In this document: one piece after another, positions 25,608-39,300 of the stretch
Numbering within the stretch: position 1 is the stretch's first letter
How the letters are laid out: each line of letters opens with the position of its first letter
Origin: Thiomonas delicata
Lineage (GTDB): Bacteria; Pseudomonadota; Gammaproteobacteria; Burkholderiales; Burkholderiaceae_C
Assembly: GCF_900088825.1 (NCBI RefSeq)
Contig: NZ_LT592170.1
Location: 1,620,109 to 1,684,108, forward strand
Length of the DNA: 64,000 nt
Direction of reading: 5' to 3'
Program-made: the position numbers and the translations under genes
The notes under the pieces: model-generated
Database searches by the model: none
The model's input: the letters and a program-made list of their open reading frames with translations, nothing else
What the model was told of the DNA's origin: nothing

Positions 25608-26822
25608 TCATGGGTTTTTCCGCTTGGATGGAATGTCGCCCGCGCGCCCCAGCGCCCAGCGCGCCAGCAAGGTGCCGCCCAGTTCCAGCATGGCGATGGC
25701 GGCGAACGCACCGGCAATCAGCGCCTGCGGAAACCCGGCCACCTGGTGAGCCAGGTCGAGCAGCAGCACGAAGCTCACGCCGGCCACCGGATTCAGCGCC
25801 AGGCCCAGCGCGGCCGACTGTTTCCAGCTCAACCCCGAGGGCCGGCCCAGGGCTAGCGGCACCGCCAGCTTGGCCAGCGCCCGCGCCAGGGACAGCGCCA
25901 GCCCCAAGGTCAGGCCCCGGGCCAGCAGGGGCCAGTCCAGGCTCAGGCCCAGGACCAGGAACAACAGCACCACCAGCACCCCGCCGGCCGTGCCGAAGTG
26001 GCGCGGCCAGACCCGGGGGCGCTGGCTGCGCACGCGCAACAGCAGGCCGGCCAGCAAGGGCGTGAGCAGGGTGGACCAATGCAGCATGCGGGTGACCGAC
26101 AGCACCAGCAGGATCAGGCCCACCAGCAGCAGCGCGGCGCCTTCATCGGTGAAGTCGAAATGGCGCTCCACCCAGTTCACGGACCAGGCCAGCACCGCGG
26201 CGGCAAGCACGGCCCCGCCGATGGCATAGATCTGCTGCAGCACAGCGTTCCACCAGGCGGCGCTGTGCTGCGCGCCGAGCCAGCCGACGAACACGCCCAG
26301 GGCCAGGATGGACCACATCGCGCCCAGCGCCGACAGCAGCAACAGCCGTTCGGTGACCTGGCCGCGCGCGTTGAACTCCCCGCTGATCCGCAGCGCCACG
26401 GCGGGAGCCGTGCAGGCCAGCGCGGCGGCGGTGGCCAGGCCGTGCAGGCCACCCAGGCCGAAAGCGGTCAGAACCGCCCACATCGCCAGCAGGGCCAGCC
26501 CCCATTCGCCCAGGCTGATGGGCATCAACCAGGGGTTGGCGCGCAGCCAGCGCAGGTTGACGCGGTGGCCGATCTCGAACAGCAGCATGGCCAGGGCCGC
26601 GTCCACGATGGCGCGCACGCTGGGCTGCAGGTCCAGCGCCTGCAGCCGGCTGCCGCCGGCGGCGATGACCAGCCCCGCCACCGTGTAGCCGATCAGCCGC
26701 GGCCAATGCAGGAAACGGAACACCGATTCCCCCATGAGCGTGGCCAGCACCAGCGCCAGGCCTACCCACAGCACGCCGTCGGCATGCAGGGCCAGCAAAG
26801 GGAGCGGGTGGAGATCAGGCAT
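25608..26822 (-). CDS. KefB/CPA2-type cation:proton antiporter membrane protein
   Basis: A 404-residue protein made of about twelve hydrophobic helices. [13 protein letters not shown] near residue 45, [18 protein letters not shown] and [17 protein letters not shown] correspond to the Na+/H+ exchanger core of the CPA2 family. No TrkA-N domain follows, so it resembles the antiporter module alone. The usual paired Asp of the ion site is not obvious in the ACTAPAVAL segment, where many relatives have an acidic residue, so transport specificity is unclear. Start [12 protein letters not shown] at 26822 precedes the first helix. Confidence 0.75.
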   Translation of the reverse strand: MPDLHPLPLLALHADGVLWVGLALVLATLMGESVFRFLHWPRLIGYTVAGLVIAAGGSRLQALDLQPSVRAIVDAALAMLLFEIGHRVNLRWLRANPWLMPISLGEWGLALLAMWAVLTAFGLGGLHGLATAAALACTAPAVALRISGEFNARGQVTERLLLLSALGAMWSILALGVFVGWLGAQHSAAWWNAVLQQIYAIGGAVLAAAVLAWSVNWVERHFDFTDEGAALLLVGLILLVLSVTRMLHWSTLLTPLLAGLLLRVRSQRPRVWPRHFGTAGGVLVVLLFLVLGLSLDWPLLARGLTLGLALSLARALAKLAVPLALGRPSGLSWKQSAALGLALNPVAGVSFVLLLDLAHQVAGFPQALIAGAFAAIAMLELGGTLLARWALGRAGDIPSKRKNP

Positions 26823-27194
26823 GGCGACGAGATGTGGCGCGAGATGTGAGGCGTGGCGCGGGGTGGGGGAGGAAGGCATGCGGCAACGCCCGGGTTCGCC
26901 CGGTGTTTCGAGTGCCCCAGGGGCGGCATACCGCCCCGCCCCCCATGGGGGTCAAGAAAACTCGGGAGCGGCCCGGCGTTTTCTTGAGCGCCCTTTGGGG
27001 GCCGCAAGCAGCGAAATTATAGGAAGCGATCGGGTCTGGTTCCAAGCGGGTTCAATTGAAATAAATCAAGATAAAACAATGGCTTGAGCGATAGCGAGCG
27101 CTCACGATCATGGGGGCGCTGCACGGTGGCGGACCGGATTCTCGCGCCCGTGTTGCGTGTGTTTGCGCCGGGGCCGTCTACCTACAATGCAAGC
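26823..27194. promoter_or_regulatory. divergent antiporter/dnaE upstream region with inverted repeats
   Basis: About 370 bases without a gene. It contains a perfect 10-bp inverted repeat TCAAGAAAAC (26952-26961) / GTTTTCTTGA (26978-26987) around a 16-nt GC-rich loop, preceded by CCCCATGGGG-type palindromic G/C blocks. An AT-rich stretch (27005-27080), likely to contain the dnaE promoter, follows. I cannot choose a specific promoter with confidence. Confidence 0.45.
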
Positions 27195-30677
<3,483 letters not shown>

Positions 30678-30699
30678 CGGAGCTTCCTGGGCTCGGAGG

Positions 30700-30721
30700 C
30701 TCGGGACTGGCAGGTCCCGAG
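30700..30721. terminator. hairpin between convergent dnaE and tolA
   Basis: CTCGGGAC (30700-30707) pairs perfectly with GTCCCGAG (30714-30721) over a 6-nt loop. It lies 23 bases after the dnaE stop and 51 before the tolA stop. No T-run follows, so its strength as terminator is doubtful. Confidence 0.4.
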
Positions 30722-30771
30722 GCCCTTCGCCGCGCGCGCTGGCGTGCGCAGGCACGCCAGCTGGTCGCGGC

Positions 30772-31791
30772 TCAGCCCGCGTCCCTTGGTCCGGCCTTGA
30801 TCTCCATCGGCGTGTACCACTTGCCGTTTTCATCGGGCGGGAACCGGCCCACGCGCTGGATGGCGCGCAGCACGGCCTGATCCCAGCTCGGCACGCCGCT
30901 GGAGCGCTCGATTTTCGAGCCCAGCACCTCGCCCGAATTGGGGTCCAGCGTCACGGTGATGATCACCTTCGGGTCGCCCTGGATCTGGTCGATCTGCCCG
31001 TAGATCACGTTTTTCCGCACCAGGGTGGCCAGACGCGCGGCATACGCCCCCGAGGGGCCCGACGTCACCGCGGCGTGGCCCGTGCTGGTGGAGGGGCCGG
31101 TACCGGCCTGGGCCATGAGGTTCTTCATGTAGTCGGAACGCGCCTGCTGCTGCAGCTTGGCGAGTTGCTGCTCGCGCAGCAGTTCCTGCTTGCGCTTGAG
31201 CTCGGCCGCTTTTTGCGCGGCCTCTTCCCGGGCTTGCTGCTGCGCCAATTGCTCGGCCTTGAGCTCCTGCCGCTTCAGCGCCTCCTGCTTGCGCTTCTCG
31301 GCGGCGAGGCGTTGCTGCTGAAGTTGCTGCTCCTGAGCGAGTTTTTGCTGCTGCAAGGCCAGCTTTTCAGCCGCGCGCTTCTCGGCTTGCTTCTGCGCCT
31401 GCTGCTCGGCCAGCAACGCGGCCTGGCGTTTCTGTTCCTGCTCCTTGAGCTTGCGCGCTTTCTCCAGCGCGATCGCGGCGTTGTCGGGCGTGGGCTGGAC
31501 CTTGGCGGCAGGCGGTGGTGGAGGCGGCGCCGGCTGCGCCTGGGGTTGCGGCTTGGGGGCCGGGGGCTGCGGTTGGGGCTGGACTTGAGGAGGGCGTGGC
31601 GCCGCCAGGTGCGCCGTGGGCGTCCACAGCTCGGCCTCGACGGCCTCGGGCGTGTGGCTTTTCCAGTGCACGCCCAGCGCGATGAGGACGATGAGCAGCA
31701 GGTGAATGAGCGCCGCGAACAGCAGGGCGCGGCCCACGCCGCGCTCGGGCGGCGGCCGCAGCGTGTCTGCCGAGGGGTTGTAGGTATTCAT
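30772..31791 (-). CDS. tolA: cell envelope protein TolA
   Basis: A 339-residue protein. Residues about 25-45 (LLFAALIHLLLIVLIALGV) form the single inner-membrane helix. A Pro/Gln-rich linker leads into a long Lys/Gln/Ala-rich helix (about 130-245), and the C-terminal TolA domain (YAARLATLVRKNVIYGQI, VIITVTLDPNSGEVLGSKIERSSG, WDQAVLRAIQRVGRFP) binds TolB and Pal. It transmits proton-motive energy from TolQR to the outer membrane. The start at 31791 excludes a Cys-rich upstream extension. tolB does not follow it; the next gene downstream is the convergent dnaE. Confidence 0.95.
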   Translation of the reverse strand: MNTYNPSADTLRPPPERGVGRALLFAALIHLLLIVLIALGVHWKSHTPEAVEAELWTPTAHLAAPRPPQVQPQPQPPAPKPQPQAQPAPPPPPPAAKVQPTPDNAAIALEKARKLKEQEQKRQAALLAEQQAQKQAEKRAAEKLALQQQKLAQEQQLQQQRLAAEKRKQEALKRQELKAEQLAQQQAREEAAQKAAELKRKQELLREQQLAKLQQQARSDYMKNLMAQAGTGPSTSTGHAAVTSGPSGAYAARLATLVRKNVIYGQIDQIQGDPKVIITVTLDPNSGEVLGSKIERSSGVPSWDQAVLRAIQRVGRFPPDENGKWYTPMEIKAGPRDAG

Positions 31792-31930
31792 GCCGGCATC
31801 GGGAGTGGTTGGGGTCGCATGTGCAGCGCATGCAAGGCACGCAACCCGGAACCAACGCAGATGGAACCCGTCTGGATGACAGCGCAGCCCGTGGCGCGGC
31901 AGGCATGCAGGGCGGCGGCCGAGGCTGGCG

Positions 31931-32401
<471 letters not shown>

Positions 32402-33136
32402 TCAATGCGCTCCCATCGGCCGGGTCGAGGGGCCGGCCGACGGCGCGGCGGCGCCCTGGCCCGGATGCGGCGCCACCTGGCGCTGCAGGATGTTGGAGAA
32501 CTCCTCCGTGAACGAATCGAAGCGGATCGACAGGCGGTCGATGTCGCGGGCGAAGAAGTTGTAGGCGATGACCGCGGGAATGGCGGCGAACAGGCCGATG
32601 GCGGTGGCCACCAAGGCCTCGGCGATGCCGGGCGCCACCGTGGCCAGCGTGACCTGCTGCAGGTTGGACAAGCCGACGAAGGCGTGCATGATGCCCCAGA
32701 CCGTGCCGAACAGGCCCACGTAGGGCGACACCGAAGCCACCGAGGCGAGGAAGGAGAGATTGGCCTCGATCGCGTCCATCTCGCGCTGGAAAGCGGCGCG
32801 CATGGCGCGACGCGAGCCGTCGACGAGGGTGGTGGAGTCGAGGTGGCGTTCGCGCAGTTTGAGGAATTCGCGCATGCCCGAGGCGAAGATGCGTTGCAGC
32901 GGGCTGCCTTGGCGCGCGCTGTTGATGGCGGCCTGGTACAGGTCGTTGAGGCTGGTGCCGGACCAGAACTCCTGCTCGAAATCGTTGGTCTTCAGCCGTG
33001 CGCTCTTGATGGCGAAGTATTTGCGGAAGATGACGGTCCAGCTCGCCAGGGACACCGCCATCAGCAGCGCCAGCACGAATTGCACGACGGTGCTGGCACC
33101 CAGTACGAGGGAGACGATGGAAAAGTTTTGGTCCAT
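32402..33136 (-). CDS. tolQ: TolQ, ExbB-family proton-channel component
   Basis: A 244-residue MotA/TolQ/ExbB protein with three transmembrane helices: residues about 12-40 (LGASTVVQFVLALLMAVSLASWTVIF), FLASVASVSPYVGLFGTVWGIMHAF, and VAPGIAEALVATAIGLFAAIPAVIAYNFF. It forms the pentameric channel around TolR. It is 81 bases downstream of ybgC and directly abuts tolR. Confidence 0.96.
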   Translation of the reverse strand: MDQNFSIVSLVLGASTVVQFVLALLMAVSLASWTVIFRKYFAIKSARLKTNDFEQEFWSGTSLNDLYQAAINSARQGSPLQRIFASGMREFLKLRERHLDSTTLVDGSRRAMRAAFQREMDAIEANLSFLASVASVSPYVGLFGTVWGIMHAFVGLSNLQQVTLATVAPGIAEALVATAIGLFAAIPAVIAYNFFARDIDRLSIRFDSFTEEFSNILQRQVAPHPGQGAAAPSAGPSTRPMGAH

Positions 33137-33217
33137 GCAAGGTCCAGGCTGAGAGTGGTGGGAGGAGCCCGCTGCGTTTTCGATGCAGGCCGCGGGCGAC
33201 CGGTTCCAGGGAAAGTT

Positions 33218-33700
33218 CTATTTTGCACTGCCGCCGGCGGGGCTGGCGCAACCGCGGGCGACGGCCTCCAGCACGGCGGCCGGCAGGCGCACGGGCCTGA
33301 AGCTGCCGGCCTGCACGCAGGCCACGCGCACTTGCGCGCTGGCCAGCAGGGCGCCGGACGCGGCGGGGTCGGCCGGGGGGCGGCGCCGGACTTCCTGCAG
33401 CAAGTCCAAGCTCGCTCCGCCGGTTTGCGTGATGGCGACGCTGACCTCCAGCAGATCGTCCAGCCGGGCGGGGGCGGCATAACGCACCTGGGCGCTGCTG
33501 ACCACGAACAGCACCTGATCGCGCGCGGCCATGGCCTGCTGGTCCAGCCCCAGGCTGCGCAGCCATTCGCTGCGGGCGCGCTCGCAGAACTTGAGGTAGT
33601 TGGCGTAATACACCACGCCGCCGGCGTCGGTGTCTTCCCAGTACACGCGCACGGGCCAGAGGAAGGCGGGCGCGGGAGGCGAGGCGGTTTTCGTAAGCAT
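33218..33700 (-). CDS. ybgC: YbgC-family acyl-CoA thioesterase
   Basis: A 160-residue hot-dog-fold 4HBT thioesterase. FLWPVRVYWEDTDAGGVVYYANYLKFCERARSEWL contains the catalytic Asp of the DTDAGGVVYYANYL motif. YbgC heads most tol-pal operons and binds acyl-carrier protein and phospholipid enzymes. It is the first gene of the ybgC-tolQ-tolR-tolA unit, divergent from ribE. Confidence 0.94.
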   Translation of the reverse strand: MLTKTASPPAPAFLWPVRVYWEDTDAGGVVYYANYLKFCERARSEWLRSLGLDQQAMAARDQVLFVVSSAQVRYAAPARLDDLLEVSVAITQTGGASLDLLQEVRRRPPADPAASGALLASAQVRVACVQAGSFRPVRLPAAVLEAVARGCASPAGGSAK

Positions 33701-33852
33701 TGCGCGAGTCTAGGGCCTGTTCACGCTATTTCTGCGCCCGCGCCGGCGCGCATGGCGCCAAACCGGGTGGGGACATGCAGGCGGCGATGCCCCCGCAGGC
33801 GCGCTCTGCGGCTATGCTCGTCCGCTTCCCTATCCACAACGCTCGGCGCACC

Positions 33853-34482
33853 ATGTTCACAGGACTCATCACGGCCGTGGGCCGTATCTCGCATGTGCAG
33901 ACCCTCCAGCCGGACGCCGGCGCCGGCCTGCGCGTCACGGTGCAGGCGCCGGCCGACTGGTTGCGCGGCGCCGGACTGGGCGACAGCATCTGCGTCAGCG
34001 GCGCCTGCATGACCGTGGTCGAGCTCGGCGCGGAGTCGTTCGCCTTCGACGTCTCGGCCGAAAGCCTGGCGCGTACCGCCGGGCTGGACGCGCCTGCAAC
34101 GCTGGTGAACCTGGAGCAGTCGCTGACCCTGTCCACCAAGCTCGGCGGGCACCTGGTGACGGGCCATGTCGACGGCGTCGGGCGGGTGGAAGCGTTCGAG
34201 CCGGTGGGCGAGTCCTGGCATCTGGCCGTGCGCGTGCCGGCGGAGCTGGCGCGCTTCTTCGCCTACAAGGGGTCGATCGCGGTCAACGGCGTGAGCCTGA
34301 CCGTCAACCGCGTGGACGATGCCTCGGACGCCTCCGCCACGGTCCACATCAACCTCATCCCCCACACCCTGCAGCACACCAATCTGCATACTCTGCAGGC
34401 CGGCCGCGCCGTGAACCTGGAGGTCGACCTGATCGCGCGCTATGTGGCGCGCATGTTGCCGGGTGCGCGCGACGCGACATGA
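33853..34482 (+). CDS. ribE: riboflavin synthase alpha chain
   Basis: A 209-residue protein with two homologous lumazine-binding barrels: MFTGLITAVGRISHV begins the first, and the second begins near LTLSTKLGGHLVTGHVDGVGRVEAFE. SICVSGACMTVV and SIAVNGVSLTVN are the paired substrate-binding motifs. It dismutates two 6,7-dimethyl-8-ribityllumazine molecules to riboflavin. The start at 33853 begins the canonical MFTGL. I see no FMN riboswitch fold upstream. Confidence 0.97.
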   Translation: MFTGLITAVGRISHVQTLQPDAGAGLRVTVQAPADWLRGAGLGDSICVSGACMTVVELGAESFAFDVSAESLARTAGLDAPATLVNLEQSLTLSTKLGGHLVTGHVDGVGRVEAFEPVGESWHLAVRVPAELARFFAYKGSIAVNGVSLTVNRVDDASDASATVHINLIPHTLQHTNLHTLQAGRAVNLEVDLIARYVARMLPGARDAT

Positions 34483-34533
34483 CGCATGGGGCGGCGCGCT
34501 GACACCGACCGGTTTCGACCCGAGGCAGGGCGC

Positions 34534-36390
34534 ATGCGGCTTGTCTCCTCGCCATGGCCGGCGGTTCGCGTGAAGGGCGGCCGGCCGACTGGCAAGGCGG
34601 GCGCTGGCGCCTGGCGCCGGGCACTGGCCTTGTGCATGTGCGGCCTCGGCCTCGGCGCCGGGGTCTGGGCGCGGCCCGCCGCCGCGGCGCCAGCGGCGGC
34701 AACATCCGCGCCGGCGCCGCTGGCGCGCTACAGCGTGCGCATCGACGCGCCCGACAAGCTGCGCGCCATGCTCGCGCAAAACCTCGACATCGAACGCTGG
34801 CGCTTTTTCCCCGATCTCACACCGGAGCAGCTTCGCGGCTTGGTGGACAAGGTACCCAAGCAGGCCGAAGACCTGCTCGCGGCGCGGGGCTATTTCTCGC
34901 CGCAGGTGCAGGCCGCGCTCGACGCGGCCGTGACGCCCCCCCTGGTGACGGTGCGGGTGACGCCGGGCCAGCCCACGCTGGTGCGCAGTCTCGATCTGCA
35001 GGTCACTGGCCCGAATGGCCAGCCGGACGCCCGGCTCGCGGCGGCCTTGCGCAAGAGTTGGTCCCTGCCGGATGGCGCGGTGTTCGTCAGCGCGGCCTGG
35101 GAAACGGCCAAGAGCAACGCGCTGCTGGCCCTGCTCACGCGGCGCTATCCGGCCGCGCGCATCGCCGAAAGCCGGGCGCTGGTGGATCCGCAGCAGCACG
35201 CCGCCGCACTGTCGCTGCATCTGGACACCGGGCAGGGCTACACCTTCGGCGCCCTTCGCATCGAAGGGCTCAAGCGTTATCCCGCGACCATCGTGCAGCA
35301 CCTGTCGCCCATCCACCCGGGCGACCCCTACGCGCAGGACAAGCTGCTGGACTACCAGGCCAGGTTGCAGGCCAGCAGCTACTTCCGCACCGCCACGGTG
35401 GCCGCGCCGCTGGCCGAGGCGCAGGGTACGCAGATCCCGGTGCTGGTGCAGGTGGACGAATACAAGCCGCAGAAGCTGGGTCTGGGCCTGGGCTACAGCA
35501 GCAACACCGGCGCGCGCGTGCAGACCGATTACGAAAACCTCAACATCCTCGGCCGCGCCTGGCGCCTGAACACCGCGCTCAAGCTCGAGACCCTGCAGCA
35601 GAGCCTCAGTTCCGGGCTGACTTTTCCGCGCACTGAAAACGGCGCGCGCTACGGCCTGAGCGCCGACGCGCAGCATGCCAACATCCAGGGCCTGACCACG
35701 CGCAGCCTCATCCTCGGCGGGCAACGCCAGCGCCTGGACGGGCCGATCGAAACTGTGCTTTCGCTGCAGTACATCACCGAACGGCAGGACGTGGCCGGCT
35801 TCGGCAGCACCACGGCGCAGGCGCTCATGCCCAATTACAGCTGGACCCGGCGCAGGCTGGACAACCCGCTCGATCCCACCAGCGGCACCCTGGTCAACGC
35901 CCAGATCGGCGGCGCCAGCAAGGCGCTGCTGTCCGACCAGAACTTCATCCGCCTGGTGTTGCGCGGCGTGGACTTCATTCCGCTCGGTGCGAGCAACCAG
36001 CTCATCCTGCGCGGCGAGGTCGGCAGCGTGCTCAGCCCTTCGGCCAACGGCATTCCGCAGCAGGAGCTGTTCCGCGCCGGCGGCGTCGGTTCGGTGCGCG
36101 GCTACGCCTACCAGAGCCTGGGCGTGAACCAGGGCGACGCCATCGTCGGCGGGCGCGCCTTGCTCACGGCCAGCGTCGAGGCGGTGCACTGGATCACGCC
36201 CAAATGGGGCGCCTCGGTGTTCTACGACACCGGCAACGCGGCCGACAGCTTCGGCGCGCTCAAGCCCGTGGCCGGCTATGGCGTGGGCGCGCGCTGGCGC
36301 AGCCCGGCGGGGATCATCAGCGTCGATCTGGCCTACGGCCAGGCCACGCAATCCTTGCGCCTGGAATTCAACGCCGGGGTGAATTTCTAG
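34534..36390 (+). CDS. tamA: TamA, Omp85-family outer-membrane translocation protein
   Basis: About 618 residues. After a signal region (ALALCMCGLGLGAGVWARPAAA) come POTRA domains (about 60-280) and a 16-strand Omp85 barrel. LGLGLGYSSNTGARVQTDYENLNILGRAWRL starts the barrel, and the loop-6 motif VRGYAYQSLG (the VRGY fingerprint) is followed by a terminal Phe (FNAGVNF). TamA works with TamB, whose gene starts at the next base. The start is uncertain: 34534 has a GAGGCAGGG-like site; an ATG at 34486, three bases after ribE, is the alternative. Confidence 0.9.
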   Translation: MRLVSSPWPAVRVKGGRPTGKAGAGAWRRALALCMCGLGLGAGVWARPAAAAPAAATSAPAPLARYSVRIDAPDKLRAMLAQNLDIERWRFFPDLTPEQLRGLVDKVPKQAEDLLAARGYFSPQVQAALDAAVTPPLVTVRVTPGQPTLVRSLDLQVTGPNGQPDARLAAALRKSWSLPDGAVFVSAAWETAKSNALLALLTRRYPAARIAESRALVDPQQHAAALSLHLDTGQGYTFGALRIEGLKRYPATIVQHLSPIHPGDPYAQDKLLDYQARLQASSYFRTATVAAPLAEAQGTQIPVLVQVDEYKPQKLGLGLGYSSNTGARVQTDYENLNILGRAWRLNTALKLETLQQSLSSGLTFPRTENGARYGLSADAQHANIQGLTTRSLILGGQRQRLDGPIETVLSLQYITERQDVAGFGSTTAQALMPNYSWTRRRLDNPLDPTSGTLVNAQIGGASKALLSDQNFIRLVLRGVDFIPLGASNQLILRGEVGSVLSPSANGIPQQELFRAGGVGSVRGYAYQSLGVNQGDAIVGGRALLTASVEAVHWITPKWGASVFYDTGNAADSFGALKPVAGYGVGARWRSPAGIISVDLAYGQATQSLRLEFNAGVNF

Positions 36391-39300
36391 ATGGCCGATT
36401 CCGACGCACCCAAGCCCCCCGCGGGCGGCGAAACGGCCCGTCCCCCCACGTCTTCGCATGCCACGCCGTCGCCAAAGGTCTCGCTCCTGCGCAAGCTCGG
36501 GCGGGCGCTGGCCTGGTTCCTGGCGCTGCTGGTGCTGCTCGCCGCCTTGCTGGCTGCCGGGCTGGCATGGCTGACCAGCGGGCCGGGTTTGCGCTGGCTC
36601 GCCAGCCATCCCCTGGAATTCGGCGCCACGCATCTGGAAGTCGAGGACGTACGCGGCAGTCTGTGGGGCGAGCTGCGCATGGGCCGGCTGCAGGTGCAGA
36701 GCCCGCGCGTGGACCTCGACGTGCGCGATCTGCACCTGCGCTGGAACCCGCGGGCCCTGCTCGCCAAGCCCAGGCTGCTGGACGTGCAGGCCCTGTCCAT
36801 CGGCCAACTGGACGTCACCCTGCTGCCCAGCCCGTCCAGCGGGCCTCCCGCCTTGCCGCAGAGCCTTGCGCTGCCGCTGGGGGTGCGGATCGACGCACTC
36901 CACATCGGCGCCTTGCGCATGGGCGCCCCCGGCGCCCTGCGAAGCCTGGGCGGACTCGACGCCAGCGTGCAGGCCGGCGCGCAAAACCTGCGCCTGCGGG
37001 TGCAGGCCACCACGCCCTGGGGCGACGGCCAGGCCCGGGTCGATCTGGGCACGACGCGGCCTTTTGCCTTGCGCGGCCATGTGCAGGCCGCATTGCGCCT
37101 GCGCGGCGAGACCCTGTTGCTGACCATGCAGCCCTCCGGCAGCCTGCAGCACCTTCGACTGCGCGGCCAGGCCAGTGCCGTGCAAGCCCAGGCCGGCTTC
37201 GAGGCGCGGCTGGCGCCGTTTTCGAGCCAGCCGCTGCGGGAGGCGCATATCAGCGCCAACCATGTGGATCCGGCGCGCATCGTCAAGGGCGCGCCCAGCG
37301 CCTTGCTCGACCTGCGGCTCGCGTTGCAGCCCTCCAATGCCCAGGACGTACGCGGCAGTCTCAGCCTGCGCAACGCCCAGCCCGGCGCGGTGAACGCCGG
37401 GCGCCTGCCGCTGGAGAGCCTGCGGGCGGTGCTGCGTCTGCAGCCCGGGCGCCTGCGCATCGACGATCTGCACGCCGGTCTCGCCGGGGGCGGGGAATTG
37501 GTCGGCGGCGCGCAATGGGACGCGCCGCCTGCGCCGGGCCGCTCGCATGCCGCCGGCGCGGCACCATCGTCGCCGGCCACGGCGGGCGGGCGTTTCAGCC
37601 TCGAACTCCAGGCGCGAAATCTCGACCTGCGGCGCATCGATTCCACCTTGCTCGCCACCCGCCTGCACGGCCCGCTGCAACTGCACGGCAGCCTGCAACG
37701 CCAGGAACTGCAGGCGCGCCTGGAGCAGCCCGGCTGGGTGGTCGCGCTGCGCGCCAGTCGGGACGGGGGCCGCATCGACATTGCGCAAGCACGCCTGCAG
37801 GCGCAGGGCGGCCGGCTGGACGCCAGCGGTACGCTGGACACGCGCGCCCCGCAGCGCTTCGACCTCAAGGCCGCGCTCGACCACTTCGACCCCAGCCGTT
37901 TCGGCGCCTATCCGGCGGCCACCCTCAACCTCGACGTGCAGGCTCAGGGCGATGTGCAGACGCGCAGCGCGCGGGTGAAGTTGAATGTGCGGCCCAGCCG
38001 CTGGCGCGGCCATGTGTTTTCGGGACAGGCGCGTGGGCAGGTGTCGCCGGCCGGTGTGCGCGGCCTGCAGGCGGCCTTGCTGCTGGGCGACAACAAACTC
38101 GACGCCCAGGGCGATTTCGGCCATGCCGGCGACAGCCTGCAGTGGCGGATTGACGCCCCCGCGCTGCGCGAGATCGACCCCGCTTTCGCCGGGCGGCTGC
38201 AGGGCCGCGGAACCTTGTCGGGCACGTTCGCCGCGCCGGCCGGCAGTTTCGACCTGCACGCGGCCAAGCTCGAAGCACCCGGCCGCGTGCGGGCCGACGC
38301 GCTGGATGCCAGCGGCCGCCTGCAGGCCGGTGCCCAAGGGCGGTTGGACTTGCAACTCAAGGGACACGGCATCACCGCCGGCACCTTCGCCTTGCAACAG
38401 GCCGAGGTCCAGGCCCAGGGGCGGCTGGACGCGCAACGCATCAGCCTGCGTTTGCGCAACGCCGAACTCGACCTGCGCGCGGCGCTGCAAGGCGGCTACA
38501 CGGCGGCCAAGGGCTGGCAGGGCACGGTCGAGCAGCTCAGCAACGGCGGGCGTTACGCCGTGCAATTACTGGGGCCGGCGCAGTTGCTGTTGGAGAAGAA
38601 TCATGTCGAGGTGCGGCACGCAAGGCTGCGCAGCGGGGGCGGCGACCTGAACCTCAATCATGCCGTGTGGAACGCCGGCACCCTCGACACCGCGGGCGAC
38701 GCGCGCGGCATCGACCCCGCCTATTGGCTCAAGCTGCTGGGCGTGGACATGCACGGCGTGCGCTCCAGCCTGCGCTTCGACGCCGGCTGGGCGATCCAAG
38801 CCGGCAGCACCCTGTCCGGCCACCTGCAGGTGGCGCGCAGCGCGGGCGACCTCAGCCTGCCCACCGACCCGCGCTTGAGCCTGGGTTTGTCGAACCTGCG
38901 CTTGCAACTGCGGGCGCGGGCCGACGCCGTCTCCGCCACCTTCGACGCCGCAGGAAGTCTGCTCGGCAGCGTGCATGGCGAGATGCAGACCCGCGTCGAG
39001 CGGCGCGGCAGCGCCTGGGGCATTGCCGGCACCGCGCCGCTGGTCGGCGCGGTGCGCGCCGAGCTGCCCGGCATCGCCTGGGCCGCGCCGCTGCTCGGGC
39101 CCACCGCCAAGCTGGGCGGCGGCCTGGCGTTGGACATGAAGGCCGCCGGCAGCGTGGCCAGCCCCGAACTCAGCGGCCAGCTCACCGGCCGCGGCCTGGC
39201 GCTGGCCCTGCCCGACGAGGGCCTGGACCTGCGCGGCGGTGTGCTCGACGCCAGCTTCACCGGCGACAGTCTGCGACTGACGCGCTTCGCGGCCGAGGGC

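Noticed and set aside
33701-33852. FMN riboswitch before riboflavin synthase
   Set aside because: The conserved RFN sequence blocks are not present here or before ribBA (40309-40414).
33721-38565. A very long open frame antisense to tamA-tamB and ribE
   Set aside because: It lies opposite well-supported genes and its sequence (Ala, Gln, Arg, His, Gly repeats) is the usual antisense shadow of GC-rich coding DNA.
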